From assembly GCF_029639405.1 (NCBI RefSeq), contig NZ_CP121274.1:1612001-1676000 (forward strand): a stretch of 64,000 bases of DNA. Reading direction: 5' to 3'. This DNA is from Microbacterium proteolyticum. GTDB lineage: Bacteria > Actinomycetota > Actinomycetes > Actinomycetales > Microbacteriaceae. Each line of letters opens with the position of its first letter. The stretch's first letter is position 1. Shown here piece by piece: positions 6,717-16,984 of the stretch. Under the pieces are notes generated by a model. That model was not told the origin of the DNA and did no database searches. It saw only the letters and a program-made list of their open reading frames with translations. The translations under genes and the position numbers were made by a program.

Positions 6717-7195
6717 GCGCGGTCGACGACCTCCTCGCCGCGGCGCGCGAACGGCTCGCCGACGCCCCCCGCGAGCGGATCGGCGAACTCCAGGAGGGAC
6801 GGCGGCTGCTCGGCATCCCGCGCGCTCCCCGCATCGTGGACCGGGGCCGAGCCTGGCATCTGGGCGTGCTGCTGCTCACCGACGGCGGCGTCCTCGCGAC
6901 CGGTGACATCGTGCGCTCGCGCGCCGAGGTGCGCCGGGGCTTCGCCGCCGAGTCGCAGCGCCGTCGGGCCGAGCTGTCCGCCGCCGCGCATCGCGGGGGA
7001 GTGCCCGAGGGGGAGACGGTGCACATCGGCTGGCGGGCACTCGATCCGGCCGCGCTCGACGCCCGGACGGCGCCGCTCGCGTTGCGCGACGGCGCGCTCT
7101 CCGTGCGATGGAGCGCGCAGGGCGGGTACCTGCCGCTCGCACGGTATCTGGACGAGCGGATCGACCTGCTCGTCCACCCTCCGGAGCGTGCATAG
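6713..7195 (+). CDS. hypothetical protein coupled to the coiled-coil gene
   Basis: This 160-residue protein starts at GTG 6713 inside the stop of the previous gene (GTGA overlap). The sequence has a helical N-terminus (DLLAAARERLADAPRERIGELQEGRRLLG), a short beta-rich core (WHLGVLLLTDGGVLATGDIV, then VHIGWRALD) and a C-terminus GALSVRWSAQGGYLPLARYLDERIDLLVHPPE. No membrane segment or signal is present. I do not recognise the family. Conserved pairing with the coiled-coil protein upstream suggests a joint role. A gap of about 75 nt with a leaderless promoter separates it from the trehalose operon. Confidence 0.7.
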   Translation: MSAVDDLLAAARERLADAPRERIGELQEGRRLLGIPRAPRIVDRGRAWHLGVLLLTDGGVLATGDIVRSRAEVRRGFAAESQRRRAELSAAAHRGGVPEGETVHIGWRALDPAALDARTAPLALRDGALSVRWSAQGGYLPLARYLDERIDLLVHPPERA

Positions 7196-7272
7196 AGATC
7201 CGCGCGCATAGTCGGCGGAGGGGGTGCTGTCAACGACGATGATCCGGCCCATCGGCCGTAACTTCCCTGGTC

Positions 7273-7278
7273 TATCGT
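7273..7278 (+). promoter_or_regulatory. leaderless -10 box TATCGT for treX
   Basis: TATCGT ends 7 nt before the GTG at 7286 and overlaps the other candidate GTG at 7277. This favours the downstream start for treX. Confidence 0.45.
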
Positions 7279-7285
7279 GAGCGAC

Positions 7286-9499
<2,214 letters not shown>

Positions 9500-9505
9500 T
9501 TCAGA

Positions 9506-11908
9506 ATGCGGCATCCGCTTTCGACCTATCGCCTGCAGATCCGCGAATCCTTCCCCCTCGGCACCGCCGCCGAGGTCACGGGCTACCTCCGTGACCTCGG
9601 GGTGTCGTGGGCGTACCTGTCGCCGCTGCTGGAGGCGACGCCCGGGTCGGACCACGGCTACGACGTCGTCGACGTCACCCGCGTCGACCCCGCGCGGGGC
9701 GGCGCCGGGGGGCTGGCCCGGTTCGCCGAGGCCGCCCGCGCCGAGGGCCTCGGCATCCTGATCGACATCGTCCCGAACCACATGGGCGTGTCCGAGCCCC
9801 GCACGAACGCCTGGTGGTGGGATGTGCTCCGCCAGGGGCGCGCCTCGGTGCACGCGGACGCGTTCGACATCGACTGGGAGTTCGGCGGCGGCAAGGTGCG
9901 CGTTCCCGTGCTCGGCGCCGACCTCGCCGAAGTGATCGACGAGATCTCCTACGACCCGACGCCCGCGGCCGACGCCCCCGACGGCCTGGTCCGCTACTAC
10001 GACCACGTCTTCCCGGTCGCGCCCGGAACGGGGACGTCGGACATCCGCGCGCTCCTCGACGCGCAGAACTTCGAGCTGCGGTTCTGGCAGGACGAGGCGG
10101 CCGACCTCAACTACCGGCGCTTCTTCGCCGTCACCACCCTCGCGGGCGTGCGGGTCGAGCGCCCCGAGGTGTTCGACGCCACGCACGCCGAGATCCTGCG
10201 CTGGGTGCGCGAGGGCCTCGCCGACGGCCTGCGCGTCGACCACCCGGACGGTCTCGTCGATCCCGGCGGGTACCTCGACCGGCTCGCCACGGCACTGCGC
10301 GACGCGGGCGGCGAGGATGCCGGGTACGTGCTCGTGGAGAAGATCCTCGAGCACGGCGAAGCCCTGCCGTCGTGGTGGAGGACCGCCGGCACGACCGGGT
10401 ACGACGCGCTGGCCGAGATCGACCGCGTGCTCACCGACCCCGCGGGCGAGGCGGCGCTCGACGCGTTGGACGCGCGCCTGCGCGCCGACAGCGACCTCGC
10501 GCCGCTCACCGGCTGGCACGACCTGATCCACGACACCAAGCGACGGATCGCCGACACGATCCAGGTGTCCGAGATCCGCCGCATCGTCCGCGGACTCCCG
10601 TCCGCGCTGCGCGAGGAGTTCGCCGCCGCCGACCTGCAGGACGCGCTCGCCGAGATCCTCGCGTGCTTCCCCGTCTACCGCTCCTACCTCCCGGCCGGGC
10701 GGGCGCACCTGGATGCCGCCGTCGGCGAGGCCGAGGAGCGCCGGCCCGAGCTCGGCGACGTCATCGAGGCGCTGGTCCCGGCCCTGACCGACACCGACCT
10801 CGAGATCGCGTGGCGCTTCCAGCAGACCACCGGTCCGGTCATGGCCAAGGGCGTCGAGGACACCGCGTTCTACCGTTACACGCGCCTCGGATCGCTGACC
10901 GAGGTCGGCGGCGACCCGGCGGAGTTCTCCCTCGACGTCGACGGCTTCCACGCTGGGCAAGCCCAGCGGCAGGCGTCGTGGCCCTGGGCCATGACCACGC
11001 TGTCGACCCATGACACCAAGCGCGGCGAGGACACCCGTGCGCGCATCGCGGTGCTCGCGGAGATCCCGGCGCGCTGGGCCGAGGTACTGGGGGAGTTCCG
11101 TGCCATCGCCTCGACCGGGCACGGCCCGTTCGACGCGCTGCTGTGGCAGGCGATCGTCGGGGCGTGGCCGGCGTCGGCATCCACGCCCTCGGGTCTCGCG
11201 GAGTACCGCGAGCGCCTGCACGCGTACGCCGAGAAGGCCGCGCGCGAGGCCTCCGAGGTCACCGGCTGGTGGGAGCAGGACGAGGCGTTCGAGGAGCGCA
11301 TGCACGCCGTCGTCGATGCGGCGACGGGGCCGGCGGCATCCCGTGTCCAGGCCTTCGTCGACGAGATCGCCGACGCGGGCTGGTCCAACGGCCTCGCCGC
11401 GAAGCTGCTGCAGATCACCGGACCCGGCGTGCCCGACGTGTACCAGGGCTCGGAGCTGTGGGAGCAGTCGCTGGTCGACCCCGACAACCGTCGCGCGGTG
11501 GACTTCGCCGAGCGGGCGCGTCTGCTGGCCTCGCTCGATGCCGAGGATGCCACGCTTCCGAAGGTGGATGCCACCGGCGCGGCGAAGCTCCTCGTGACCT
11601 CGCGCGCGCTGCGCGTGCGGCGCGACTGCCCCGAGCGGTACACGCTGTACCGTCCGCTCGAGGCCGCGGGTGCGGCATCCGGACACGTCGTCGCGTTCGA
11701 CCGCGGCGGTGTCTCCGCGGTGGCGACCCGCCTCCCGCACGGTCTGCGCGCGGCCGGGGGCTGGCGCGACACCGTGCTGCTGCGCCCGGACGTCGCCGCG
11801 GTCGACGTCCTGACCGGCCGCCGCTTCCCGGGTGGCCCGGTGCTGCTGTCGGAGCTGCTGGAGTTCCTTCCGGTCGCTCTCCTGGTGGACGAACCGGCCT
11901 GCTCCTGA
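9506..11908 (+). CDS. treY: malto-oligosyltrehalose synthase TreY
   Basis: This 800-residue GH13 enzyme turns the reducing-end alpha-1,4 bond of maltodextrin into an alpha,alpha-1,1 bond, giving maltooligosyl-trehalose. The N-terminus STYRLQIRESFPLGTAAEV is typical of the family. Catalytic barrel motifs are GILIDIVPNHMGV, GLRVDHPDGLVDPGGYL (Asp), YVLVEKILEHGEALP (Glu) and LSTHDTKRGEDTRARI. The C-terminal part (GVPDVYQGSELWEQSLVDPDNRR, then VDVLTGRRFPGGPV) is intact. The ATG at 9506 follows the treX stop by only 6 nt and lacks a clear ribosome site, which fits re-initiation from treX. A 95-nt gap with a long hairpin separates it from treZ. Confidence 0.93.
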   Translation: MRHPLSTYRLQIRESFPLGTAAEVTGYLRDLGVSWAYLSPLLEATPGSDHGYDVVDVTRVDPARGGAGGLARFAEAARAEGLGILIDIVPNHMGVSEPRTNAWWWDVLRQGRASVHADAFDIDWEFGGGKVRVPVLGADLAEVIDEISYDPTPAADAPDGLVRYYDHVFPVAPGTGTSDIRALLDAQNFELRFWQDEAADLNYRRFFAVTTLAGVRVERPEVFDATHAEILRWVREGLADGLRVDHPDGLVDPGGYLDRLATALRDAGGEDAGYVLVEKILEHGEALPSWWRTAGTTGYDALAEIDRVLTDPAGEAALDALDARLRADSDLAPLTGWHDLIHDTKRRIADTIQVSEIRRIVRGLPSALREEFAAADLQDALAEILACFPVYRSYLPAGRAHLDAAVGEAEERRPELGDVIEALVPALTDTDLEIAWRFQQTTGPVMAKGVEDTAFYRYTRLGSLTEVGGDPAEFSLDVDGFHAGQAQRQASWPWAMTTLSTHDTKRGEDTRARIAVLAEIPARWAEVLGEFRAIASTGHGPFDALLWQAIVGAWPASASTPSGLAEYRERLHAYAEKAAREASEVTGWWEQDEAFEERMHAVVDAATGPAASRVQAFVDEIADAGWSNGLAAKLLQITGPGVPDVYQGSELWEQSLVDPDNRRAVDFAERARLLASLDAEDATLPKVDATGAAKLLVTSRALRVRRDCPERYTLYRPLEAAGAASGHVVAFDRGGVSAVATRLPHGLRAAGGWRDTVLLRPDVAAVDVLTGRRFPGGPVLLSELLEFLPVALLVDEPACS

Positions 11909-11917
11909 TTTCCCGGC

Positions 11918-11980
11918 GCGTGAGGGGTCGAGAATTGTCGCCTCACGGCCTCGCAAGCGACAGATATTGACCCCTCACGC
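11918..11980. repeat. REP-like long inverted repeat (copy 1)
   Basis: Two 24-nt arms (11918-11941 and 11957-11980) pair with four mismatches around a 15-nt loop. Outer ends are GCGTGAGGGGTC and GACCCCTCACGC; inner ends are TGTCGC and GCGACA. It sits between treY and treZ. A close relative with the same ends lies at 38964-39027. It could attenuate or stabilise the treX-treY part of the mRNA. Confidence 0.6.
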
Positions 11981-12003
11981 GTGAGGCAGAGGAGGAGGAT
12001 GCC

Positions 12004-13755
12004 ATGAGCATCGACCTGTGGGCGCCCAAGAGCGACCGCGTGCGACTGCGGCGGTTGGACGAGAGCGGCGTGAACGTCGTCGAAGACGTCGAGATGGAGC
12101 CCGGCATCGGGGGCTGGTGGACGGCGGCGGTCGACCTCGCCGACGACGAACGCTACGGCTTCGTCCTCGGTGACGGCGACGACCTGCGCCCCGACCCGCG
12201 GTCGCGGCGTCAGCCCGCCGGTGTGCACGAGGCATCCGCCTGGTTCGATCCCTCGACGTTCGCGTGGACGGATGCCGCCTGGACCGGGCGCCAGCTCGCC
12301 GGCGGCCTCATCTACGAGCTGCACCTCGGCACCTTCACCCCCGAGGGAACCCTGGATGCCGCGATCGAGCGCCTCGACCACCTCGTCGACCTCGGCGTGA
12401 CCCACGTCGAACTGCTGCCGGTCAACGGCTTCAACGGCGTCTGGAACTGGGGCTACGACGGTGTGCTCTGGTACACGGTCCACGAGGCGTACGGCGGCCC
12501 GGCCGCATACCAGCGGTTCGTGGACGCCGCCCACGCGGCGGGCCTCGCGGTCGTGCAGGACGTGGTCTACAACCACCTCGGACCGTCGGGGAACTACCTG
12601 CCCGAGTTCGGCCCGTACCTCCGTGAGGGTAGCCGCAACACGTGGGGCGACTCGATCAACCTCGACGAGGACGCCGTCCGCTCCTACATCCTCGAGAACG
12701 CGCTGATGTGGATGCGCGACTACCACGTCGACGGTCTCCGACTGGATGCCGTGCACGCGCTGCTCGACGAGCGTCCGGTGCACGTGCTGCAGGAGATCGC
12801 CGAACGCACCGACGCCCTGTCGGCGCACCGCGGCATCCCGCTCACCACCATCGCCGAATCCGACATGAACGACCCGAAGCTGATCCTGCCGCGCGAGGCC
12901 GGCGGGTACGGGCTCACCGCGCAGTGGTCGGACGACTGGCACCACACCGCGCACGTTGCCCTCACCGGCGAGACGATCGGCTACTACGAGGACTTCGCCG
13001 CGATCGACGCGTTCGAGAAAGTGTCGGAGGGCGGGTTCTTCCACGACGGCACGTACTCCACGTTCCGCGGGCGCGCGCACGGCCACCCCATCCCGGAGGA
13101 CGTGCCCAACTGGCGCCTCGTCACGTTCGCGCAGGACCACGACCAGATCGGCAACCGCGCCGCCGGCGACCGCCTGTCGCAGAGCCTGCCCTTCGACCGC
13201 CTCGCCGCGGCCGCCGTGCTCACCCTCACCGCCCCGGGCACGCCGATGCTGTTCATGGGCGAGGAGTGGGGCGCGACGACCCCCTGGCAGTTCTTCACCT
13301 CGCACCCCGAGCCCGAGCTCGGCGAGGCCACGGCGAAGGGCCGCGTGGCCGAGTTCGAGAAGATGGGCTGGGACGAGTCGGTCGTCCCCGACCCGCAGGA
13401 TCCGGACACGTTCCACCGGTCGAAGCTCGACTGGTCGGAGCCCGACGGTGACGGCCACGCCGAACTCCTCGCCCTGTACCGCGAGCTGGCGAAGCTCCGT
13501 CGCGCGCGTCCCGAGCTCACCGACCCCTCCCGCCACGGCTTGTCCGCGCGCGCTCTCGAGGCCCCCGGCGGCCGCGTGTACGAGCTGCACCGTGGCGACC
13601 TCGTCGTGCTCGTGAACCTCTCGGATGCCGAGGCGGCGGTGCCTGTGGCATCCGGTGCCGGTGTGCTGCTCGCGACCGTCGACGGGACCGTGCTGGAGGA
13701 CGGACTGCTGACCGTCCCCGCGGGCGGCAGTGCGATCGCGGCTCCCGCGCTCTGA
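12004..13755 (+). CDS. treZ: malto-oligosyltrehalose trehalohydrolase TreZ
   Basis: This 583-residue GH13 enzyme releases free trehalose from maltooligosyl-trehalose and so completes the TreXYZ route. An N-terminal CBM48-like domain ([13 protein letters not shown]) precedes the barrel with [33 protein letters not shown] (Asp nucleophile), [12 protein letters not shown] (Glu acid/base) and [36 protein letters not shown] is the family hallmark. The start ATG at 12004 has a strong purine-rich site upstream (GAGGAGGAT). The last gene of the operon, it converges on the TspO-like gene with 24 nt between. Trehalose serves actinobacteria as osmoprotectant and carbon reserve. Confidence 0.93.
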   Translation: MSIDLWAPKSDRVRLRRLDESGVNVVEDVEMEPGIGGWWTAAVDLADDERYGFVLGDGDDLRPDPRSRRQPAGVHEASAWFDPSTFAWTDAAWTGRQLAGGLIYELHLGTFTPEGTLDAAIERLDHLVDLGVTHVELLPVNGFNGVWNWGYDGVLWYTVHEAYGGPAAYQRFVDAAHAAGLAVVQDVVYNHLGPSGNYLPEFGPYLREGSRNTWGDSINLDEDAVRSYILENALMWMRDYHVDGLRLDAVHALLDERPVHVLQEIAERTDALSAHRGIPLTTIAESDMNDPKLILPREAGGYGLTAQWSDDWHHTAHVALTGETIGYYEDFAAIDAFEKVSEGGFFHDGTYSTFRGRAHGHPIPEDVPNWRLVTFAQDHDQIGNRAAGDRLSQSLPFDRLAAAAVLTLTAPGTPMLFMGEEWGATTPWQFFTSHPEPELGEATAKGRVAEFEKMGWDESVVPDPQDPDTFHRSKLDWSEPDGDGHAELLALYRELAKLRRARPELTDPSRHGLSARALEAPGGRVYELHRGDLVVLVNLSDAEAAVPVASGAGVLLATVDGTVLEDGLLTVPAGGSAIAAPAL

Positions 13756-13779
13756 CGGGTCGCGGCCGCGTGCCGCGGG

Positions 13780-14607
13780 TCAGTCGATCGAGGGACGGAT
13801 CAGGCGCAGCCCCGAGACGACGGCCGGCGGCAGCAGGACGACGAGGGCGACGAGGATCGCGGTGATCGCGATGGGGGCGTTCGTCGGCGATCCGGTGAGG
13901 CGCTCCACGGCGAGCCACGACAGCCCCCACGCGAGGGCGAGCGCCGGAGCCACACGCCAGCCGCTCCGCCAGGCGATCGCCAGGCCGATGATCGCGACGA
14001 CGACCAGGACGGTGACCCCGATCGCGCTCGCCGCGTCCTCCCACGTCGGCGGCACGACGGTGGTCAGCCAGGCCGCGGTGTTGGCGACGGTCGCCAGGGT
14101 GACCCAGCCGAGGTGCAGCCCCGTGACCCCGTCGATCAGCACGGAGTCGACGACGCCGCCGCGCGGGTCGCGCGTGACGACCGCGGTCCGGAAGGCCCAG
14201 CCCAGTGCCGCGAGCAGCAGCACGATCACCACGACGGTAAGGAACAGCGTGCCGAAGCGCGCGGCGACGAGCCACAGCCCGTTCAGCACCATGGTCACGG
14301 CGATCGGCCAGCCCATCGCCCGCTGACGCTCCGAGGCGCGCTGGCGGGGGAGCGCCTGCCAGATCGCGTACGCGATGAGGCCGAGGTAGATCACGGACCA
14401 GATCGAGAAGGCGGGTCCCGCCGGAGCGAGGTAGGACCCGTCCGTGTCGAGCGCACCGCCCTGCTGGTCTTCGACGGCGGTGTTGCCGAAGGCTCCCGCC
14501 CCGATCACCGCGGCGATCAGCATGAACGACACCGCGGAAAGGAGGACGATCTGGCGTACCAGGTCGGATCCGTGCGGGGTGGTGGTGACGTGATCTCTCG
14601 CGTTCAT
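13780..14607 (-). CDS. TspO/MBR-like tryptophan-rich membrane protein, extended
   Basis: This 275-residue integral membrane protein has about seven hydrophobic segments, starting with VRQIVLLSAVSFMLIAAVIGAGAF. The region PAFSIWSVIYLGLIAYAIWQALP and GWPIAVTMVLNGLWLVAARFGTLFLT resembles the Trp-rich tryptophan-rich sensory protein/TspO group, which binds porphyrins and cholesterol-like ligands. Classical TspO is about 160 residues with five helices, so this is an extended actinobacterial version. The function is uncertain. The ATG at 14607 is preceded by TAGTGT 7 nt upstream (leaderless), and a CTAG-N5-CTAG palindrome overlaps that -10 box, suggesting direct repression. Confidence 0.7.
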   Translation of the reverse strand: MNARDHVTTTPHGSDLVRQIVLLSAVSFMLIAAVIGAGAFGNTAVEDQQGGALDTDGSYLAPAGPAFSIWSVIYLGLIAYAIWQALPRQRASERQRAMGWPIAVTMVLNGLWLVAARFGTLFLTVVVIVLLLAALGWAFRTAVVTRDPRGGVVDSVLIDGVTGLHLGWVTLATVANTAAWLTTVVPPTWEDAASAIGVTVLVVVAIIGLAIAWRSGWRVAPALALAWGLSWLAVERLTGSPTNAPIAITAILVALVVLLPPAVVSGLRLIRPSID

Positions 14608-14614
14608 GGATAGA

Positions 14615-14630
14615 ACACTAGATAAGCTAG
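14615..14630 (-). promoter_or_regulatory. leaderless -10 box TAGTGT overlapped by CTAG-ATAAG-CTAG palindrome
   Basis: On the minus strand TAGTGT (14615-14620) ends 7 nt before the ATG at 14607. The palindrome 14618-14630 overlaps the -10 box and has the same layout as the one at 3479-3491. It is a good place for a repressor. Confidence 0.45.
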
Positions 14631-14690
14631 CCAGTTCCGCGCTCCGGCTTGACAGCGGTCGGCGCCGTCGTCCGCGCGTCGCGGGCGGGG

Positions 14691-15413
14691 TCAGACCGCG
14701 AGGGCGGCGAAGGTGCGCAGCAGCAGGGTCGGCTGCTCGACCGAGGCGGTGCGGACGTGCGCGGCCACCTCGTCGAAGGCGTCCGCGTCGAAGTAGCCCG
14801 CCGCGCGGTACACGGCCATGCGTGCGACGAACGCGTCCGCCGTGGGTTCGGGGTGGAACTGCGTCGCCCACAGGCTCGTGCCCGCCCGGTACGCCTGCAC
14901 GGGGCAGTCGTCGTTGCGGGCCAGCAGGGTCGCCCCCGGAGGGACCTCGGCGGTTCCCTCCTTGTGAGCGGTGAGCGCCTCGAAACGGGGGTTCAGGATA
15001 CCGAACAGCTCGTCGCCCGCCCCCTCCTCGGTCAGCTCGATCTCGGCGGGGCCGGTGCCCTCGGGGTGATCGAGGGTCACCACGCCACCGAGCAGCCGCG
15101 TGACGACCCCGATCCCGAAGCAGGTGAACAGGGTCCGCGTCCGCCCGGTGAGCCCCGCGGATGCCAGCTCCTCGAGGTCGCGTTCGAGGCGGAGCTGTTC
15201 GTCGGTCTTGTCCGTGTCCGTGATGTTGAAGGGACTGCCGCCGACCACGACCCCGGCGTAGCGCTCGAGGTCGGGCGGAAGCGGTGTGCGGACGAGATCG
15301 TGGTGCACCAGGTCGCCGTCCGCGACGCCGAGCCCGTCGCGGAAGGACGCCCATTCGGCGACGGCCGCCTCGCGCTGCGGACGCGCGCAGACGTAGAGGA
15401 GTCGACCGGTCAC
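14691..15413 (-). CDS. class I glutamine amidotransferase family protein
   Basis: This 240-residue stand-alone class I (triad) amidotransferase domain is related to the glutaminase half of GMP synthase. Visible elements are GVVVGGSPFNITD, the nucleophile segment LFTCFGIGVVTRLLGG (Cys) and WATQFHPEPTADAF (His and Glu). HKEGTAEVPPGATLLARNDDCPVQAYR is the usual linker to the His. Such free-standing domains can hydrolyse gamma-glutamyl bonds of small molecules; the substrate here is unknown. The GTG start at 15413 is set by a TAGAAT box exactly 6 nt upstream and no ribosome site. The gene stands alone between the TspO-like gene and a divergent small gene. Confidence 0.85.
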   Translation of the reverse strand: MTGRLLYVCARPQREAAVAEWASFRDGLGVADGDLVHHDLVRTPLPPDLERYAGVVVGGSPFNITDTDKTDEQLRLERDLEELASAGLTGRTRTLFTCFGIGVVTRLLGGVVTLDHPEGTGPAEIELTEEGAGDELFGILNPRFEALTAHKEGTAEVPPGATLLARNDDCPVQAYRAGTSLWATQFHPEPTADAFVARMAVYRAAGYFDADAFDEVAAHVRTASVEQPTLLLRTFAALAV

Positions 15414-15419
15414 CCAGGG

Positions 15420-15425
15420 ATTCTA
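15420..15425 (-). promoter_or_regulatory. leaderless -10 box TAGAAT for the amidotransferase
   Basis: On the minus strand TAGAAT ends 6 nt before the GTG at 15413. No ribosome site is present. Confidence 0.5.
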
Positions 15426-15465
15426 TGCGTGTCGCGCGCACGACCCCCGGGGCGTGACTCGCCGC

Positions 15466-15471
15466 GACAAT
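15466..15471 (+). promoter_or_regulatory. leaderless -10 box GACAAT for the gene at 15478
   Basis: GACAAT, then GGGGGT, then the ATG at 15478. The arrangement matches the one before 5871. Confidence 0.45.
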
Positions 15472-15477
15472 GGGGGT

Positions 15478-15795
15478 ATGACCACCGCGACCCTTCTCGT
15501 GACCGATGTAGAGAACCTCGGCGAGGTCGTGGCCCTGCTGCGCGCGGCCGCCGCCGAGCTCGACTGCGGGCTCACCGTCCGCACGCTCGCCGGGGACGAG
15601 GTCGACGAAGCCGAGGCGGCCGCGGCCGCGCATCGTGATCGTGAGCGCAAGCGACTGCCGATCCCGGTGAAGGTCGACCTGCACGCGCTGTCGGACGGAC
15701 CGGTGGATGCCGAGGCGGTCCTGCGCGGCGCGCGGGCGAGGGGGCTGCGGGGCGGAGCGACCGTCGACGAGGTACGGCGCACGACGAAGCGCTGA
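15478..15795 (+). CDS. small hypothetical protein
   Basis: This 105-residue soluble protein is of unknown function. The N-terminal half (ATLLVTDVENLGEVVALLRAAAAELDCGLTVRTL) reads as a beta-alpha-beta unit. The second half carries a charged helix (AEAAAAAHRDRERKRLP), a strand (VKVDLHALS) and GPVDAEAVLRGARARGLRGG. No signal peptide or membrane segment. It is transcribed alone from a leaderless promoter, divergent from the amidotransferase (64 nt between the starts) and convergent with the LysR-like gene. I do not recognise the family. Confidence 0.65.
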   Translation: MTTATLLVTDVENLGEVVALLRAAAAELDCGLTVRTLAGDEVDEAEAAAAAHRDRERKRLPIPVKVDLHALSDGPVDAEAVLRGARARGLRGGATVDEVRRTTKR

Positions 15796-15815
15796 GAGGC
15801 GGTCGGGGCCGTGCC

Positions 15816-16571
15816 TCAGCGCGAGGAGCGGGCGGTGCGGCCGCGCACGATGCCGACGAACGTCTCCACGTCGTCGGTCGTCGCGTCCCGCCGCCACGCG
15901 AGGGCGACCGTCGAGACCGGGCCGTCCGCGAGGACGCGGTACTCCACGTCCCGGCGCTGGTGGGCGCGGGCCAGCGACATCGGCACGATCACGACGCCGA
16001 CCCCGGCGGCCACCGTCGCGATCGCCTCCGCGGTGTCGGTGGGAGGCGCGAACGCCGGGGGCGCGGCATCCGGGATCCGGGCCCCGAGGACGTCGTCGGC
16101 GGGGACGATCAGGATCTCGCCGGCGAGATCGTCGGCCGTGATCTCCTCGTCCGCGGCGGTCAGCGGCGACTCGGTCGACATCACGACGACCGGGAGCTCG
16201 TCGTACAGGGGGATGACGTGCAGGTCGTCGGCGCCGTCGATCGGGAGGCGCACGAGAGCGGCATCCACGTCGTCGAGAGCGGCGCGCTGGCCGGATACGG
16301 AGATCTCGCTCAGCTCCAGCGGTACGTGCGGCACCCGGTCGCGCCAGAGCCCGATCCACTTGCCCGGTGTCGCGCCCGGAACCGCGCCGAGGGTGAATGT
16401 GCGGGCGAGGTCGGCGGTCGGCGGCGACGACGGGCGAGGCGCGCGGGCCGCGGCGTTCTTTCGCGCCGGGGCGGGCTTACGCGCCGGCGCGGGCTTGCGC
16501 GCCGACGCCCCGGACCGCGGGCGTCCCGCGCCCCCGCGCGCACCCCGTGATCCGCTTCCGCTCTTGGCCAT
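15816..16571 (-). CDS. LysR-type substrate-binding domain protein without HTH, with Lys/Pro/Ala tail at the N-terminus
   Basis: From about residue 55 this 251-residue protein is a LysR effector-binding domain: RTFTLGAVPGATPGKWIGLWRDRVPHVPLELSE, VDAALVRLPIDGADDLHVIPLYDELPVVVMS, EAIATVAAGVGVVIVPMSLARAH. The DNA-binding winged helix that should come first is missing. In its place are about 50 basic residues with repeats of A-R-K-P-A-P, like the tails of actinobacterial histone-like proteins. The start at 16571 is fixed by a TAGCCT box 6 nt upstream. A truncation is unlikely because promoter and start are intact. It may bind DNA non-specifically through the tail, or act as a partner of a full LysR protein. 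Confidence 0.8.
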   Translation of the reverse strand: MAKSGSGSRGARGGAGRPRSGASARKPAPARKPAPARKNAAARAPRPSSPPTADLARTFTLGAVPGATPGKWIGLWRDRVPHVPLELSEISVSGQRAALDDVDAALVRLPIDGADDLHVIPLYDELPVVVMSTESPLTAADEEITADDLAGEILIVPADDVLGARIPDAAPPAFAPPTDTAEAIATVAAGVGVVIVPMSLARAHQRRDVEYRVLADGPVSTVALAWRRDATTDDVETFVGIVRGRTARSSR

Positions 16572-16577
16572 ACCCCC

Positions 16578-16587
16578 AGGCTAACGT
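16578..16587. promoter_or_regulatory. overlapping back-to-back leaderless -10 boxes
   Basis: AGGCTAACGT holds two -10 hexamers. TAGCCT on the minus strand (16578-16583) is 6 nt from the ATG at 16571, and TAACGT on the plus strand (16582-16587) is 6 nt from the ATG at 16594. The hexamers share two base pairs, so only one polymerase can open this site at a time. Confidence 0.55.
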
Positions 16588-16593
16588 GGGCAC

Positions 16594-16983
16594 ATGCTCG
16601 GCATCCTGGCGCTCGTCTTCGCGGGGCTCGCGGCCCTCCTCCACGTCTACATCTTCGTTCTCGAGAGCGTCCGCTGGTCGCACCCGAGCGTGTGGCGGAT
16701 CTTCGGCCTGACGTCACAGGAGGCGGCCGACACGACCAAGCCCCTGGCGTACAACCAGGGCTTCTACAACCTCTTCCTGGCGATCGGCGCGGCCCTCGGT
16801 GTCGTGCTCTGGGCCGTGAACGGAGTCGGTGACGTCGCCGGTCGGACGCTGCTGCTGTTCTCGCTCGGCTCCATGGTCGCCGCGGCGCTCGTGCTCGTCA
16901 CGTCCGGCCGCAAATACCTGCGCCCGGCCACGGTCCAGGGAACGCTCCCGCTGATCGGATTCGTGCTGACGTTGCTCGCGTGA
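16594..16983 (+). CDS. DUF1304 family membrane protein
   Basis: This 129-residue protein has four hydrophobic helices: MLGILALVFAGLAALLHVYIFVLES, NLFLAIGAALGVVLWAV, TLLLFSLGSMVAAALVLV and TLPLIGFVLTLLA. The signature of DUF1304 is present: H-V-Y-I-F-x-L-E-S in helix 1, then NQGFYNLFLAIGA. The function of the family is not known; it is often a lone membrane protein in Gram-positive bacteria. The gene is read from a leaderless promoter that overlaps the promoter of the divergent LysR-like gene, with 22 nt between the two start codons. An array of palindromes follows its stop codon. Confidence 0.85.
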   Translation: MLGILALVFAGLAALLHVYIFVLESVRWSHPSVWRIFGLTSQEAADTTKPLAYNQGFYNLFLAIGAALGVVLWAVNGVGDVAGRTLLLFSLGSMVAAALVLVTSGRKYLRPATVQGTLPLIGFVLTLLA

Positions 16984-16984
16984 G

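Noticed and set aside
10876..13590. A minus-strand open frame of about 900 codons opposite treY/treZ
   Set aside because: Antisense to treZ; no motif, biased composition.
14650..14655. TTGACA near 14644-14650 as a plus-strand -35 box
   Set aside because: No plus-strand gene starts downstream within the next 800 bases, and no matching -10 box at a suitable distance; the amidotransferase here is on the minus strand.
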